6,542 nucleotides of DNA from JBBIII01 sp037446575. Its GTDB lineage: Bacteria > Bacteroidota > Ignavibacteria > UBA10030. The notes beneath the pieces are model-generated. The model ran no database searches. It had not been told where the DNA came from and worked only from the letters and a program-made list of their open reading frames with translations. A program made the position numbers and the translations under genes. Numbering within the stretch: position 1 is the stretch's first letter; the number at the start of each line of letters is the position of its first letter. The DNA is taken from NCBI GenBank assembly GCA_037446575.1, contig JBBIII010000106.1:1-6542 (forward strand), given 5' to 3'. Positions 6,024 through 6,542 of this stretch are shown here, in pieces.

Positions 6024-6417
6024 TAAACAACTACCAAAAAAATCTTAATTCTATATTAACTTGTCGCAACTATCCGACATGCTGTTATTAAATCTAAAAC
6101 TTTAAAGAGACAACTATTCGAATTCTTGACATTATTTATATAACTTTCTAATTGAGTAATTGGCACAAAGCTTGGAATGTTATTACCAATGGAAATTAGA
6201 AAAATAAATTGTTTTATCCACGAATTAATATTTGTTGTTGATACAGATACAGCTATGCAAATTTTCCGGCGAGTTCCTTTGTAATTAGTGCTTGGAGAAG
6301 TATGACAGTTGGTATTTAATTGCATGGAAAATACACAGAAATAAAGAGCAATTAAGTCTGATCTGATTTTTTAACGTGCGATGCGGCACATTCATTGAAA
6401 AACTTTAATAAATTGCA

Positions 6418-6447
6418 TTGCTTCTCGAAAATCTTTGATTATATTTG
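6418..6447 (+). promoter_or_regulatory. Bacteroidota-type promoter for the gene at 6528
   Basis: TTG (6418-6420), exactly 19 bases, then TATATTTG (6440-6447) matches the TTG-N19-TAnnTTTG form described for the primary sigma factor of Bacteroidota. Transcription would begin near 6453, giving a leader of about 75 bases. Both elements and their spacing fit, and the site faces a gene with a strong ribosome binding site. Confidence 0.5.
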
Positions 6448-6515
6448 CTGATGTAAAAATGAAAATATTAAGCATTAAAATAATTATTAATAAACAACCA
6501 TTTTTCCACAACTTT

Positions 6516-6521
6516 AGGAGG
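6516..6521 (+). promoter_or_regulatory. Strong Shine-Dalgarno AGGAGG
   Basis: AGGAGG followed by six bases and ATG AAA is the best ribosome binding site in the window. It is far stronger than those of mfd, cho or the DUF6901-like gene, and predicts a well-translated product from 6528. Confidence 0.8.
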
Positions 6522-6527
6522 TTTCTT

Positions 6528-6542
6528 ATGAAATCTATAATT
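6528..6542 (+). CDS. 5' end of a gene cut by the window edge
   Basis: Only five codons are present, reading M-K-S-I-I. A Met-Lys start running into hydrophobic residues, behind a strong ribosome binding site and a promoter, is what the beginning of a signal peptide looks like, so an exported protein is plausible. Nothing more can be said about its identity. Confidence 0.6.

Larger units (their letters stand above)
6024..6527. other. Intergenic stretch without a convincing gene
   Basis: About 500 bases separate the DUF6901-like gene from the next start. The only sizeable open frame (minus strand, 6056-6325, 89 codons) has no ribosome binding site and a composition rich in Ser, Asn and Ile with no motif I recognise, so I do not call it. 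The opposite frame is interrupted by several stops. A two-unit heptamer remnant (CTTAATT, CTATATT) lies at 6044-6057, and a GTGC/GCAC dyad lies near 6376-6390. The right end carries the promoter and ribosome site of the following gene. Confidence 0.5.

Noticed and set aside
6056..6325. 89-codon minus-strand open frame in the right intergenic stretch
   Set aside because: It has no ribosome binding site, no recognisable motif and Ser/Asn/Ile-rich composition, as expected by chance in AT-rich DNA; the opposite frame, which I also read for a decayed gene, carries several stops and no recognisable family.

Overview
The window is AT-rich chromosomal DNA from a bacterium that I would tentatively place in the Bacteroidota/Chlorobiota/Ignavibacteria neighbourhood. 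The grounds are low GC, often weak Shine-Dalgarno sequences, T-rich heptamer repeats and one promoter of the Bacteroidota form (TTG-N19-TATATTTG at 6418-6447). This placement is inference; there is no rRNA or other decisive marker.

Left two thirds, minus strand: a DNA-repair pair. A full-length mfd (transcription-repair coupling factor, 4496 to 1005) is followed after only 22 bp by a cho-type GIY-YIG excinuclease (982 to 176). The layout suggests co-transcription of the protein that clears stalled RNA polymerase and recruits UvrA with a stand-alone 3'-incision nuclease. Three segments of mfd lying in poorly conserved regions, and its leader, consist of degenerate 7-bp tandem repeats in the same orientation. 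The first 175 bp, downstream of cho, hold no gene but contain nested inverted repeats.

Middle: the gap between mfd and the next gene upstream holds three consecutive stem-loops, one of them a clear rho-independent terminator. Upstream lies a small minus-strand gene (start corrected to 5029) for an exported Lys/Glu/Cys-rich protein of unknown function. It is divergent from a plus-strand gene at 5322; the 292-bp spacer has plausible promoters for both and an operator-like dyad.

Right: the plus-strand gene 5322-6023 encodes a 233-aa soluble protein that resembles the uncharacterised DUF6901 family and carries a Cys cluster. About 500 bp without a convincing gene follow, ending in a promoter, a strong ribosome binding site and the first five codons of a gene that runs off the window.

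I see no CRISPR array, insertion sequence, tRNA or rRNA. Apart from the mfd-cho pair, the genes show no evident functional link. The points most worth a second look are the heptamer repeats, the mfd-cho pairing and the two uncharacterised cysteine-bearing proteins.
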